Shown: one piece after another, positions 32,305-40,336 of the stretch
Layout of the letters: each line of letters begins with the position of its first letter
How positions within the stretch are numbered: the first letter of the stretch is position 1
Assembly: GCF_019042245.1 (NCBI RefSeq)
Contig: NZ_JAHQCX010000006.1
Location: 124,001-188,000, forward strand
DNA from: Diplocloster modestus
GTDB lineage: Bacteria > Bacillota > Clostridia > Lachnospirales > Lachnospiraceae
Reading direction: 5' to 3'
Length of the DNA stretch: 64,000 nucleotides
Translations under genes and position numbers: made by a program
The notes under the pieces: model-generated
The model's database searches: none
Told to the model about the DNA's origin: nothing
The model's input: only the letters and a program-made list of their open reading frames with translations

Positions 32305-33077
32305 GGCCGCCTCCCCTTTACATATCTGTTTTCCAGGAAGTCCAGGATCGTGGAGAGGATCAGTCCCACCACGCCGATCACCAGCATTCCCATGACGATG
32401 ATATCCGCTCTTCCGATGGTACGGGCCACCTGGATCATATAGCCCAGCCCGTTGTTGGAGGCCAGCAGTTCCGCTGCCACCAGGGTCATCCAGGAGATTC
32501 CAAGGGCTGTCTTAAGTCCGGTGAAGATAACCGGAAGCGCCGTGGGAATCGCTACCATGAACAGCATTTGGGTCCTGGTGCCTCCAAAGGTCTGGCCGAC
32601 CCACATGTGCACCGGATTCACCTGTTTGATTCCCGTGTAGGAGTTGATCACGCAGGGGATCAGGGCGCCTACAAAGATAACGGCGACTTTGGCCCAGAAG
32701 CCGATACCCAAGACCAAAATCATGATCGGAATCCAGCCGATGGGCGGGATCGGACGCAGCAAATCGAAGATCGGTTTCACCAGCTTGTCCACCGAGCTAT
32801 ACCAGGCCATGGCGATACCCAGAGGTATACCGACCACCGCCGCAGTCAAAAAGGAAGCCATGGACACCTTTAAGCTGGACAGAACGTGTACCGGCAGTGT
32901 GGAACCGTCGGGGCTCGAGGCCGTAAGCTTCGTGATAAAACAGTTCAGTACCTTGACCGGACTGGGAAGAACATAGGCTGGCAGCAGCTGCAGCACGTCC
33001 GTGATGATCTCCCAGAACGCCAGGAATACAAAAACAGAAGCAAGCGAGATTAATTTATACTTGGTTTTTGTTCTCAT
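32301..33077 (-). CDS. ABC importer permease (Tau/Ssu type), subunit 1
   Basis: 258 residues, about six helices, with LLRPIPPIGWIPIMILVLGIG and the docking loop VGQTFGGTRTQMLFMVAIPTALP. It follows the binding-protein gene by a 171-bp gap that contains the six-palindrome array at 33123-33236. ATG at 33077 with GAGGAGTGAAGGT upstream. Membrane channel half for uptake of a small anionic or sulfated substrate. Confidence 0.9.
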   Translation of the reverse strand: MRTKTKYKLISLASVFVFLAFWEIITDVLQLLPAYVLPSPVKVLNCFITKLTASSPDGSTLPVHVLSSLKVSMASFLTAAVVGIPLGIAMAWYSSVDKLVKPIFDLLRPIPPIGWIPIMILVLGIGFWAKVAVIFVGALIPCVINSYTGIKQVNPVHMWVGQTFGGTRTQMLFMVAIPTALPVIFTGLKTALGISWMTLVAAELLASNNGLGYMIQVARTIGRADIIVMGMLVIGVVGLILSTILDFLENRYVKGRRP

Positions 33078-33122
33078 ACCTTCACTCCTCAGCTAAACTT
33101 TGCGAAAAAAAATACCGGATGG

Positions 33123-33236
33123 GGACATGTCCAAATCGATTTGGGACATGTCCATTCCAGTCGGGGACATGTCCATTTCAGTTTGGGACATGTCCATTTC
33201 AGTCGGGACATGTCCCAAACCGGTTTGGACATGTCC
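33123..33236. repeat. Array of six GGACATGTCC palindromes, copy 1
   Basis: The 10-bp palindrome starts at 33123, 33144, 33165, 33186, 33206 and 33227 (steps 21, 21, 21, 20, 21). Spacers of 10-11 bp vary but favour ATTTCAGT and AAATCGAT-like words. It lies between the binding-protein and permease genes of the sulfur operon, outside both coding regions. A second six-unit array is at 46457-46570. Confidence 0.92.
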
Positions 33237-33248
33237 CCCTTTTGACAG

Positions 33249-34397
33249 TTATTTCATGGATTCCAGGGCCGCTTTCATCAACTCGGGTTTTACGTTGTCA
33301 ACCACCGTCTGTACCTGGGAGGAATCCAGCTTATCGATCATGACCATGAATTCCGCATAGTTTTTCTCGTAGACTCCCATCTCGATCTCTCTGGCTTTCT
33401 CGGAGGTGATCAGGGGCTTTAAGTCGCATTCTGCCTTGGCGCTTTCTTCGGTTACTTCGTTGGCATTGTCGGCATACCATTTCATTGTATATTCCACTTT
33501 TTTGTCGGGATCAGCTTCCAGTGCGTCATTCGCCATATAGACCAGTTTCAGGAAGGTCTGGATTTCCTCCTTTTTGCTCTCGTACGCGGACTTGGAAGCG
33601 ACGATCTCTTCGTAGTTGGGGGTATCCAGATTAATCAGGTCCGCTGCTTTCACCCAGCCCTGTTCCGGAGCGTCGTAGCAATAGGGTGATACCAGCACGA
33701 CCGCATCGGCCTGGCCCGCTAAGAATGCCTGATAGCCGGCTGCGTATTCCATGTTTACAAGCTCCACGTCTTCTTCCTGCACTCCTACGGCTTCCAGCCA
33801 TTTTACCGCGCACAGCTGGGAGGTGGTTCCGGTGGCCATGATGATCTTGGCTCCCTTTACGGTCTCAGGGCTTCCCAGAACATCCGGGTATGTGGGGTTG
33901 TAACCTTTTACTTGGGCGATGGGGCTGTCCGGTCTGACATAGAGTTCATTTCCGCCGGTTCCGTCGATATGGCTGCCCACAACTTTCGCGTCATAGTTGG
34001 CTACACCGAATACGAACGCGCCGCCAGTCATGGATACATCCCACAGGTCTGCGGAAAGGGCTTCGTTCTGGGTAGCTCCGTTGGAGAACAGGATCGGCTC
34101 GATCTTGATTCCATTTTGTTCATCTAACTTCTGATCCAGGATGTAGGCCATCTGCATACCGTTATAGTAAGGCTGGACTGCTACCCGCAAAGGTTTCAGA
34201 TCACCGGAAGCCTGATCCGCGGAAGCGTCCTCAGCGTCCTGGCTGCCGGATGCGTCTGCGGTCTCTTTGGCACCTTCCGATGCGGCGGCCGGTGTGGTCT
34301 GTCCGGAGTCTGATGATGGCTTCAGGCTGCATCCGGTAAATACGGCAGCTGACATCGCGACTGCCAGGGTTAGAGCTAATAATTTCCTCTTTCTCAT
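33249..34397 (-). CDS. Substrate-binding lipoprotein of NMT1/Tau/Ssu-type ABC importer
   Basis: 382 residues. A lipoprotein signal with lipobox FTGC (Cys at about 23) is followed by a Ser/Ala/Asp-rich linker to about residue 65. The binding domain has the NMT1/SsuA layout: PLRVAVQPYYNGMQMAYILDQ at the start, SMTGGAFVFGVANYDAKVVGS, and KIIMATGTTSQLCAVKWLEAVG. These proteins bind small anionic or aromatic substrates (taurine, sulfonates, nitrate, thiamine precursors). With sulfatases in the same operon the best guess is an organic sulfate ester. First gene of the operon; GAGGAGGAAAG before the ATG; transcribed away from a YesM/YesN pair. Confidence 0.88.
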   Translation of the reverse strand: MRKRKLLALTLAVAMSAAVFTGCSLKPSSDSGQTTPAAASEGAKETADASGSQDAEDASADQASGDLKPLRVAVQPYYNGMQMAYILDQKLDEQNGIKIEPILFSNGATQNEALSADLWDVSMTGGAFVFGVANYDAKVVGSHIDGTGGNELYVRPDSPIAQVKGYNPTYPDVLGSPETVKGAKIIMATGTTSQLCAVKWLEAVGVQEEDVELVNMEYAAGYQAFLAGQADAVVLVSPYCYDAPEQGWVKAADLINLDTPNYEEIVASKSAYESKKEEIQTFLKLVYMANDALEADPDKKVEYTMKWYADNANEVTEESAKAECDLKPLITSEKAREIEMGVYEKNYAEFMVMIDKLDSSQVQTVVDNVKPELMKAALESMK

Positions 34398-34612
34398 GAA
34401 ACTTTCCTCCTCGTACCTTGTAATTTAAATGTTTTCTTTTCCTGTACGTCTTCTGCGTACGTTGTAAATTCATTATAGCTTCTGCAGCCTCCTGTGTAAT
34501 GAAACCTGGCTGACCACTTTTCTCCCGATTACCATTAATTCTGATTGGCATTTTCTAATATATTACTATTTGTACAAATTAATTAACACTATTCTGACAT
34601 TTTTCTACAAAT

Positions 34613-34641
34613 TTGACTCTCTTTTCCGTCAATGTTATAAT
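34613..34641 (+). promoter_or_regulatory. Promoter of the YesM/YesN genes
   Basis: TTGACT (34613-34618), a 17-bp spacer and perfect TATAAT (34636-34641). The 297-bp divergent region 34398-34694 also holds a minus-strand TATAAT (34472-34477) for the binding-protein gene without a good -35, as expected of an activated promoter. Confidence 0.8.
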
Positions 34642-34694
34642 TTTTAACAGTAATTTTCACAACTACTCAAACGCAGGCTTCTGACAGGTGATGT

Positions 34695-36488
34695 ATGAAA
34701 ATATTTAAAATATTAAAGAAAAATTTTCAGTTAAAGCAGGTTTTATTATTTAGTTTCTTGTTTTTAGTTTTTCTCTCTACCTTTTTAATGGTAGTTTTTT
34801 CCTATAGTATCTATTCCAAAAATATAACCAAACAGCTGGCCTCCTCCAGGGTGGATGTGCTGGAACAGATCTCGGAACGGACCAGCTCCATCCTTCAGAC
34901 GGTGAATGTAGTCAGTAACTTCTATTATTATAATCTGCCATTTAACCGGTCTGATCTTGATTATACCCGAGAACTGTCCGCAGAGGAACAGCTCAATATT
35001 ATCCATTCCATGGATACCCTGGACGGCATTCTGCAGAAGACCATCGACGCCACCAACATTGACTTTTATTATACAATAGCGCTGAATAACGGTTTCACCT
35101 ATTCCACTGATGGATATCCGTCCGGGCGCACGATTGATATGTATCAGAAGAAACTGTGGTACGCGGATATTATCGCTGCCAAAGGGCAGCCGGTTCTGAT
35201 CTCCACGCATCGGAATTTCTCAGAGAAGCCGCAGTATGTATTTTCCATGGCATATTCGATTCTGAATCAGGATACCGGCGAACAGCTGGGCATCTTCCTG
35301 TTAAATGTCAAAGAGTCAAATCTGTCGGCTACCTACGAGAGCCTGATCAATAACAACAATTCCATCTATATCATAGATCAGAAGGGAACCATCATCTCGC
35401 ACAACAACAAGGACATGCTGTCCATCAATTTTTATAATATGGACCGCTTTGGTAAAATTTTCGGAGACACCAGCTTCCAGATCATAGATAAGAATAAGGA
35501 AAAGTTCCTGTTTTCAAAATGCGAGAACTCCACGCTTGGCTGGGTAATGATCGAGGAAATCCCGCTGGAAGTGGTCCTAAGACCGCTGGCATCCATTCAG
35601 TATATCGTAATTATCTTCGGGTTTGTGGTATTTATGGTAATTATTACGCTCTCTTACTATCTGTCCAGTAAAATCGTAAAACCGCTGTCCAACCTGTGCC
35701 AGCAGCTGGAAAAGGTGGGAAGCGATGAGGCGCCGGAGAATTTTAATGTCCGGGGCTGGGCTGAAATTAACACGATCTCTGATGAGTGTAATTATATGCT
35801 GGGCCGGATTAACATGCTGGTGGAGGACATCAAGCTGAAAGAGGAGTCCAAACGCCAGGTGGAATTGCAGGCCATGCTGGCCCAGATGAATCCGCATTTT
35901 ATCTATAATACACTTTTTTCGGTCAAATGCATGGTGGATATGGGACAAAAGGACCGGGCGCTGGGCGTCATTGACGCATTTACGGTGATATTAAAAAATA
36001 CCATGTCCTATACCAACAAATTTATGCTTTTGTCGGACGAGCTGAATTTTCTGGAAAATTATATCACGCTTCAGAAATACCGGTATGGGGATATATTTGA
36101 TTTTATCACAGATGTGCCGGAACAATTCTGTTCCCTGCGGATCCTGCGGATGATGCTGCAGCCTCTGATCGAGAATTCCATCTTCCACGGCTTCTCTGAT
36201 ATCGGATACCGGGGACAGATTACACTCAGCATCTGCCCGCAGGGGGACGACCTTCAGATTACGCTTATCGATAACGGAATCGGAATGAATGCAGAGCAGT
36301 TAAACAGGCTGTGGGACGGGGATCTGGTACCCAGTAATCAGCATTCGAACCTGATCGGGATCCGAAATATATCAGACCGGCTGCTGCTTCACTTCGGTCC
36401 TTCTTACGGGATTACCATCGACAGCCAAGAGGGCTGCGGCACCCGGATAAGGATCCTGCATCCCAGGATTGAGAACGAAGCTACCTGA
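34695..36488 (+). CDS. YesM-type sensor histidine kinase
   Basis: 597 residues: TM1 at about 17-38, a Cache-like external sensor domain to about 290, TM2 at about 300-320, a HAMP linker (SSKIVKPLSNLCQQLEKVG), then the His_kinase domain with phospho-acceptor H401 in QMNPHFIYNTLFS and an ATPase domain with LQPLIENSIFHG and IDNGIGM. It belongs to the family that senses carbohydrates or other nutrients in Bacillota. It is paired with the response regulator 27 bp downstream and is divergent from the sulfur-ester importer, so that operon is the likely target. Confidence 0.93.
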   Translation: MKIFKILKKNFQLKQVLLFSFLFLVFLSTFLMVVFSYSIYSKNITKQLASSRVDVLEQISERTSSILQTVNVVSNFYYYNLPFNRSDLDYTRELSAEEQLNIIHSMDTLDGILQKTIDATNIDFYYTIALNNGFTYSTDGYPSGRTIDMYQKKLWYADIIAAKGQPVLISTHRNFSEKPQYVFSMAYSILNQDTGEQLGIFLLNVKESNLSATYESLINNNNSIYIIDQKGTIISHNNKDMLSINFYNMDRFGKIFGDTSFQIIDKNKEKFLFSKCENSTLGWVMIEEIPLEVVLRPLASIQYIVIIFGFVVFMVIITLSYYLSSKIVKPLSNLCQQLEKVGSDEAPENFNVRGWAEINTISDECNYMLGRINMLVEDIKLKEESKRQVELQAMLAQMNPHFIYNTLFSVKCMVDMGQKDRALGVIDAFTVILKNTMSYTNKFMLLSDELNFLENYITLQKYRYGDIFDFITDVPEQFCSLRILRMMLQPLIENSIFHGFSDIGYRGQITLSICPQGDDLQITLIDNGIGMNAEQLNRLWDGDLVPSNQHSNLIGIRNISDRLLLHFGPSYGITIDSQEGCGTRIRILHPRIENEAT

Positions 36489-36515
36489 CTCTTAATGCAA
36501 CAGGGGGGAATTCCT

Positions 36516-38057
36516 ATGTTAAAGGTTATGATTGTAGATGATGAACTGCCGATCCGGGAGTGGATCGAATATGTAATCCGGGAGACCGGACTTCCGGTGG
36601 AAATCGTCGGAATCGCGGCGAACGGCCGGGATGCCCTGGAATGTTTCCGGCAGCACGGACCGCAGCTGGTGTTCACGGATATCAAGATGCCCATGATGGA
36701 CGGGATCGAACTACTGCGGCAGATCAAGCTAGTGGTGCCGCGAACAATGGTTGTCATGCTGACCAGCCACAATGATTTTGAATATGCCAGGGATTCTCTG
36801 AACTATAATGCGGACCAGTTTATCCTGAAGACGGAGATCACCAAAGAAAGCCTCCGGGAAATCATCTCCGGGTGTATGAAAAAAGCCGGCGAACAGCCAG
36901 TTGCGGTTCCCGTCCCCAAAGCGGCTTCCGGGGATTTTATCCGCTTCACCCCCGGTGAATTAAATCAATGGATCGCCCAGGAAGGTCTGGCGGTCCCTTC
37001 GGGCCCTTATTTTATCCTGACCTATGAGGCTGCCCCGGAGCTTGGTCCCCTGTCCGTGAAGCTGGGGGAACGGTGCTTTGAATCTTTCTCCCTGGTTATC
37101 CGGGAGCACGAATGGAAACAGGGCTACCATGCAGCTGTCTTCTATCTGCCCGCTTCCTCCAGCCGCCTGTATCTGTACGATGTGTTTGAAAAGGTCACCG
37201 GCCAGATGTCGAACCTGCTTCAGCGTCCCATTGGTACTTCTGGTCCGGTAACCGGAGACCTGGAATTCGCCGAGGAGTTGTCTGTCAGCCTGCTCCTGCA
37301 CAATATGCGCTTCTATATGGAGGATGACACAAAAAAGAATCCACTTGTCCCAGATCCGCCTGTCCCTCCGGTTTATCAGGCCAATGCGAAAGCCTACCAC
37401 ATCTGGCAGGATACGCTGCAGAAAAGTTTCCAGGAGATTATCTATGAGATATCTTCCCAGCGCTTTCACGAAGCGCAGAGTAAGATCAAACTGCTCCTTT
37501 CCTACCTGGAAACCGAACATCCGCCGCAGATCTACCAGATCCGGAAAATATTTCGGGAAATCATTAATAATTATAAGCTGATCGCGCTGGGACAGGGCTT
37601 TGCCAATACGGAAAAGCTATGCCATGCCGCTATCTCCAAATTAAAAAACGCCGATAACTTCCGGGAATTTAAAGAACATATTTACTCGTTCCTGTCAGGC
37701 AGCACCATCAGTTTTCTGAATACGTATTCCGGATATTCTGACTATGTGAAAACCGCTATTATCCGGGTTCGGAAAGATTATGCGGTAATTGAGAAGATTT
37801 CTGATATCACAGACGTTTTGAACATTAACCAGGAATATTTTTGCCGATTGTTTAAAAATGAAGTGGGGATTTCTTTTAATAAATATCTGACTAACTACAG
37901 ACTGAAAATCGCGGAGGAGCTTCTGAAGAATACCGACCGGAAGGTCTCGGATATCGCCCGTCAGGTCGGGTACCAGAATCTGAGCTATTTTTCCAAGATT
38001 TTTAAAGAGAAGTATGATACGAACCCATATAAATATCGGGCCTGGGATAAGGAATAA
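36516..38057 (+). CDS. YesN-type response regulator with AraC DNA-binding domain
   Basis: 513 residues from the ATG at 36516 (CAGGGGGGAATTCCT upstream). The receiver domain (1-120) has phospho-acceptor D55 in VFTDIKMP and the conserved MLTSHNDFEYA. A variable middle region follows. The last 100 residues are a double helix-turn-helix of the AraC type (INQEYFCRLFKNEVGISFNK, then IARQVGYQNLSYFSKIFKEK and NPYKYR). It should be phosphorylated by the upstream kinase and activate the divergent importer/sulfatase operon. Convergent with the AraC gene 35 bp away. Confidence 0.93.
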   Translation: MLKVMIVDDELPIREWIEYVIRETGLPVEIVGIAANGRDALECFRQHGPQLVFTDIKMPMMDGIELLRQIKLVVPRTMVVMLTSHNDFEYARDSLNYNADQFILKTEITKESLREIISGCMKKAGEQPVAVPVPKAASGDFIRFTPGELNQWIAQEGLAVPSGPYFILTYEAAPELGPLSVKLGERCFESFSLVIREHEWKQGYHAAVFYLPASSSRLYLYDVFEKVTGQMSNLLQRPIGTSGPVTGDLEFAEELSVSLLLHNMRFYMEDDTKKNPLVPDPPVPPVYQANAKAYHIWQDTLQKSFQEIIYEISSQRFHEAQSKIKLLLSYLETEHPPQIYQIRKIFREIINNYKLIALGQGFANTEKLCHAAISKLKNADNFREFKEHIYSFLSGSTISFLNTYSGYSDYVKTAIIRVRKDYAVIEKISDITDVLNINQEYFCRLFKNEVGISFNKYLTNYRLKIAEELLKNTDRKVSDIARQVGYQNLSYFSKIFKEKYDTNPYKYRAWDKE

Positions 38058-38092
38058 GGGACGCACCGGCCCAGTAAGGATAGTACTCTTTT

Positions 38093-38800
38093 TTACCACA
38101 TTACATATTGTCTGGGTGTTTTCCCGTAAAACCGTTTAAACTCCCTGATAAAGTGGGAGGCATTGCAATACCCGAGAATATCAGCGGTTTCATTTACGGA
38201 CAGGCGGTCATGAGTGAGGAGTGTCAGGGCTTCTCTCATTTTCTCACGCCGCACATACTCCTTAGGACTCATTCCCAGTTCCTGTTGGAAAAGGGCCGCG
38301 AGATATTTGGGGTTGCAGCCGGTAAACTTTGCCGCCCCTTCCACTGTACAGCTGCCATAGAGATTAGCATTGATATAGCGTATCGCTTTCGCCACCGGAT
38401 AGGGATATTTTTGCTGCTGCGCTTCATCTACCAATTCCCGGAAGCGGCTCAGAATTTCTTTCAGAAGCACCTGCAATTCCGCTTCTGTCTTTTGCTTTTC
38501 TACCTCATTGATAAAAAAATCACTCATGGAAAAACTGATTTCAGAGTCAGCCCCATTTCGTATGGATGAACGGCTGATCACCGTAATCAGACAGATGAGT
38601 GTGTTTTTCACCGCCCGTATCCGGCCGGGGGCAAGAACATCCGCATAGGTGTCTATACGCAGGATGTCCTCGAGAGAACTGTCTCCACGTCCCTTCAGAT
38701 AAAAATCCGACAACTCGCGTTCTATGGAAAAAGAATGGTGGCGGTAACCGCTGAGGATAGATTCCCGGATAAATTGATTCATTTCTTTTTTTTGCGACAT
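38093..38800 (-). CDS. AraC-family regulator of the mannoside locus
   Basis: 235 residues. Residues 1-120 are a helical N-terminal domain of unknown ligand (no cupin motif seen). Residues 135-235 are the AraC DNA-binding domain: VEGAAKFTGCNPKYLAALFQQELGMSPKEY and ADILGYCNASHFIREFKRFYGKTPRQY. It is divergent from the GPH transporter and beta-mannosidase genes (153-bp spacer), the usual arrangement for an activator responding to the sugar carried. The AAAGGTAAT before its start looks to be its ribosome site. Confidence 0.85.
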   Translation of the reverse strand: MSQKKEMNQFIRESILSGYRHHSFSIERELSDFYLKGRGDSSLEDILRIDTYADVLAPGRIRAVKNTLICLITVISRSSIRNGADSEISFSMSDFFINEVEKQKTEAELQVLLKEILSRFRELVDEAQQQKYPYPVAKAIRYINANLYGSCTVEGAAKFTGCNPKYLAALFQQELGMSPKEYVRREKMREALTLLTHDRLSVNETADILGYCNASHFIREFKRFYGKTPRQYVMW

Positions 38801-38953
38801 AATTATATTACCTTTATACTATTTTAATGAGATTTATACAATAATAGTAACAAAACCGATGATAAAATTCAATTACAAAAGGTAATCATGTACACATTAT
38901 CCAAATATGCCTGTCAGGCGGGAGAATATTTTTGAGGTAAAGGAGAGGAACGT

Positions 38954-40321
38954 ATGGGTAAAAAACAATTTACGACATCGAAAGGTGAGAGGGGCAGTTA
39001 TGGATTGTATGCCTTTGGCGCTATTTTGTCCTATTATGTGATTATGAGTTTTCTGCAATTATTTATGACGGATTTGGGGATTCCGGCGGCCATGGTTGGC
39101 CTGATCTTTGTGTTTGCAAAGGTCTGGGACGCCATTAACGATCCGGTTTTTGGTGTCATTGTGGACAAGGTCAATTTAAAAAAAGGAAGATACAGACCGT
39201 GGCTGCGTATCGCCGGTCTTACCATTCCCATAACAACGGTTTTGCTGTTTATCATACCATCAGGCGCATCCATTCAGGTAAAGATCATCTGGTCCGCGGC
39301 GGCTTATATTTTGTGGGACACGGCATATACCATGTATGATGTGCCGATGAATGCAATCGTTACTGCCATGACGGAAAATCAGGAAGAAAGGAATAAATTG
39401 TATTCCCTGAACTCATTTTGCGTATATTTGGGCGGGATTCTGGTGGCCATTTTGGTTCCGCTGCTCTATCCAGCTATAGGGTGGCCTTTGACCATTTTAA
39501 TTTTGGGCGTACTTTGCCTGGTCACAATGATGCCATTGCCCGGCAAGGCAAAAGAAAGGTATGGCGGGAAAGCAGAAAAGGAAGTCTCCATTAAGGAAAT
39601 TTTTATGAGTCTGGTTCATAATAAATATCTGTTGATTTTTACGCTGGCCTCCATTGTCAGCGCCCTGACGGATTTTGGCAATACCTTGCTGGCATATGTG
39701 GCGATTCACTGTCTGGGCAGCGAATCTTATATCACACTCCTTACCTTGTCCTCCGCACTTCCCATCCTGATGATAGCTCTGCTGATTCCTAAAATGATCA
39801 GCAAGATGGAGAAATTCAAGCTGAATATCACGGCCCGTATCATTGCTCTGGTGTTTACGACAGTAATGTATTTTGTGGGGTATGAAAATACAGTGTTCGT
39901 GATCATTCTTTATATGGGGAAAAGCCTTTTTTCTGGAATCAGTGCGGTTACGGCGATCATGTTCGTTGCCGATTGTGTAGAATATGGCCAGTTCCGCAAC
40001 GGGGAGAGAAATCAAGGCATCGCTTTTGCAACGAAAGCGTTTACCAATAAAATCGTCGTGGCGCTGACGGGAGCCCTGGGTATGTTTGGTGTGGCGGCTG
40101 TCGGATTTGTGGCAGGAGAAGGCGTGGTCCAGGGTACCGGAACCATTAACGGCCTTTGGGCACTGTTTGGCCTTGCTCCATTGATCGGAGGGATTATTTC
40201 TATCTTTATCATGTTGTTTTGTTATAAGCTGAGAGACCCGGATGTGGCACTGATGATCCGCTGCAACAACGGTGAAATGTCCAAAGAGGAGGCAAAAGCT
40301 TCGTTCCGGCACAAATTTTAA
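38954..40321 (+). CDS. GPH-family sugar:cation symporter
   Basis: 455 residues with about twelve helices. FVFAKVWDAINDPVFGVIVDK and GRYRPWL near the N-terminus are the MelB-type GPH signature (the Asp residues bind the co-transported cation). Members carry melibiose, beta-glucuronides, xylosides and oligosaccharides. Here the next gene, 15 bp away, is a beta-mannosidase, so a manno-oligosaccharide or mannosyl compound is the probable cargo. AAAGGAGAGGAACGT precedes the ATG. Confidence 0.92.
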   Translation: MGKKQFTTSKGERGSYGLYAFGAILSYYVIMSFLQLFMTDLGIPAAMVGLIFVFAKVWDAINDPVFGVIVDKVNLKKGRYRPWLRIAGLTIPITTVLLFIIPSGASIQVKIIWSAAAYILWDTAYTMYDVPMNAIVTAMTENQEERNKLYSLNSFCVYLGGILVAILVPLLYPAIGWPLTILILGVLCLVTMMPLPGKAKERYGGKAEKEVSIKEIFMSLVHNKYLLIFTLASIVSALTDFGNTLLAYVAIHCLGSESYITLLTLSSALPILMIALLIPKMISKMEKFKLNITARIIALVFTTVMYFVGYENTVFVIILYMGKSLFSGISAVTAIMFVADCVEYGQFRNGERNQGIAFATKAFTNKIVVALTGALGMFGVAAVGFVAGEGVVQGTGTINGLWALFGLAPLIGGIISIFIMLFCYKLRDPDVALMIRCNNGEMSKEEAKASFRHKF

Positions 40322-40336
40322 TAGGAGTGTATAGAC

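Noticed and set aside
33123..33236. CRISPR array
   Set aside because: Repeats are only 10 bp and perfectly palindromic, spacers are about 11 bp and partly similar to one another, and no cas gene is near.
33068..33360. Open frames giving heptad peptides such as WDMSISV across the palindrome array
   Set aside because: A 21-bp repeat is seven codons, so any open frame through it reads as a heptad repeat. There is no ribosome site, and similar frames appear on both strands and in the second array.
38807..38886. Inverted ATTACCTTT/AAAGGTAAT pair between the AraC and GPH genes as an operator
   Set aside because: One copy is the probable ribosome site of the AraC gene and the arms are 62 bp apart; nine bases of agreement are not convincing.
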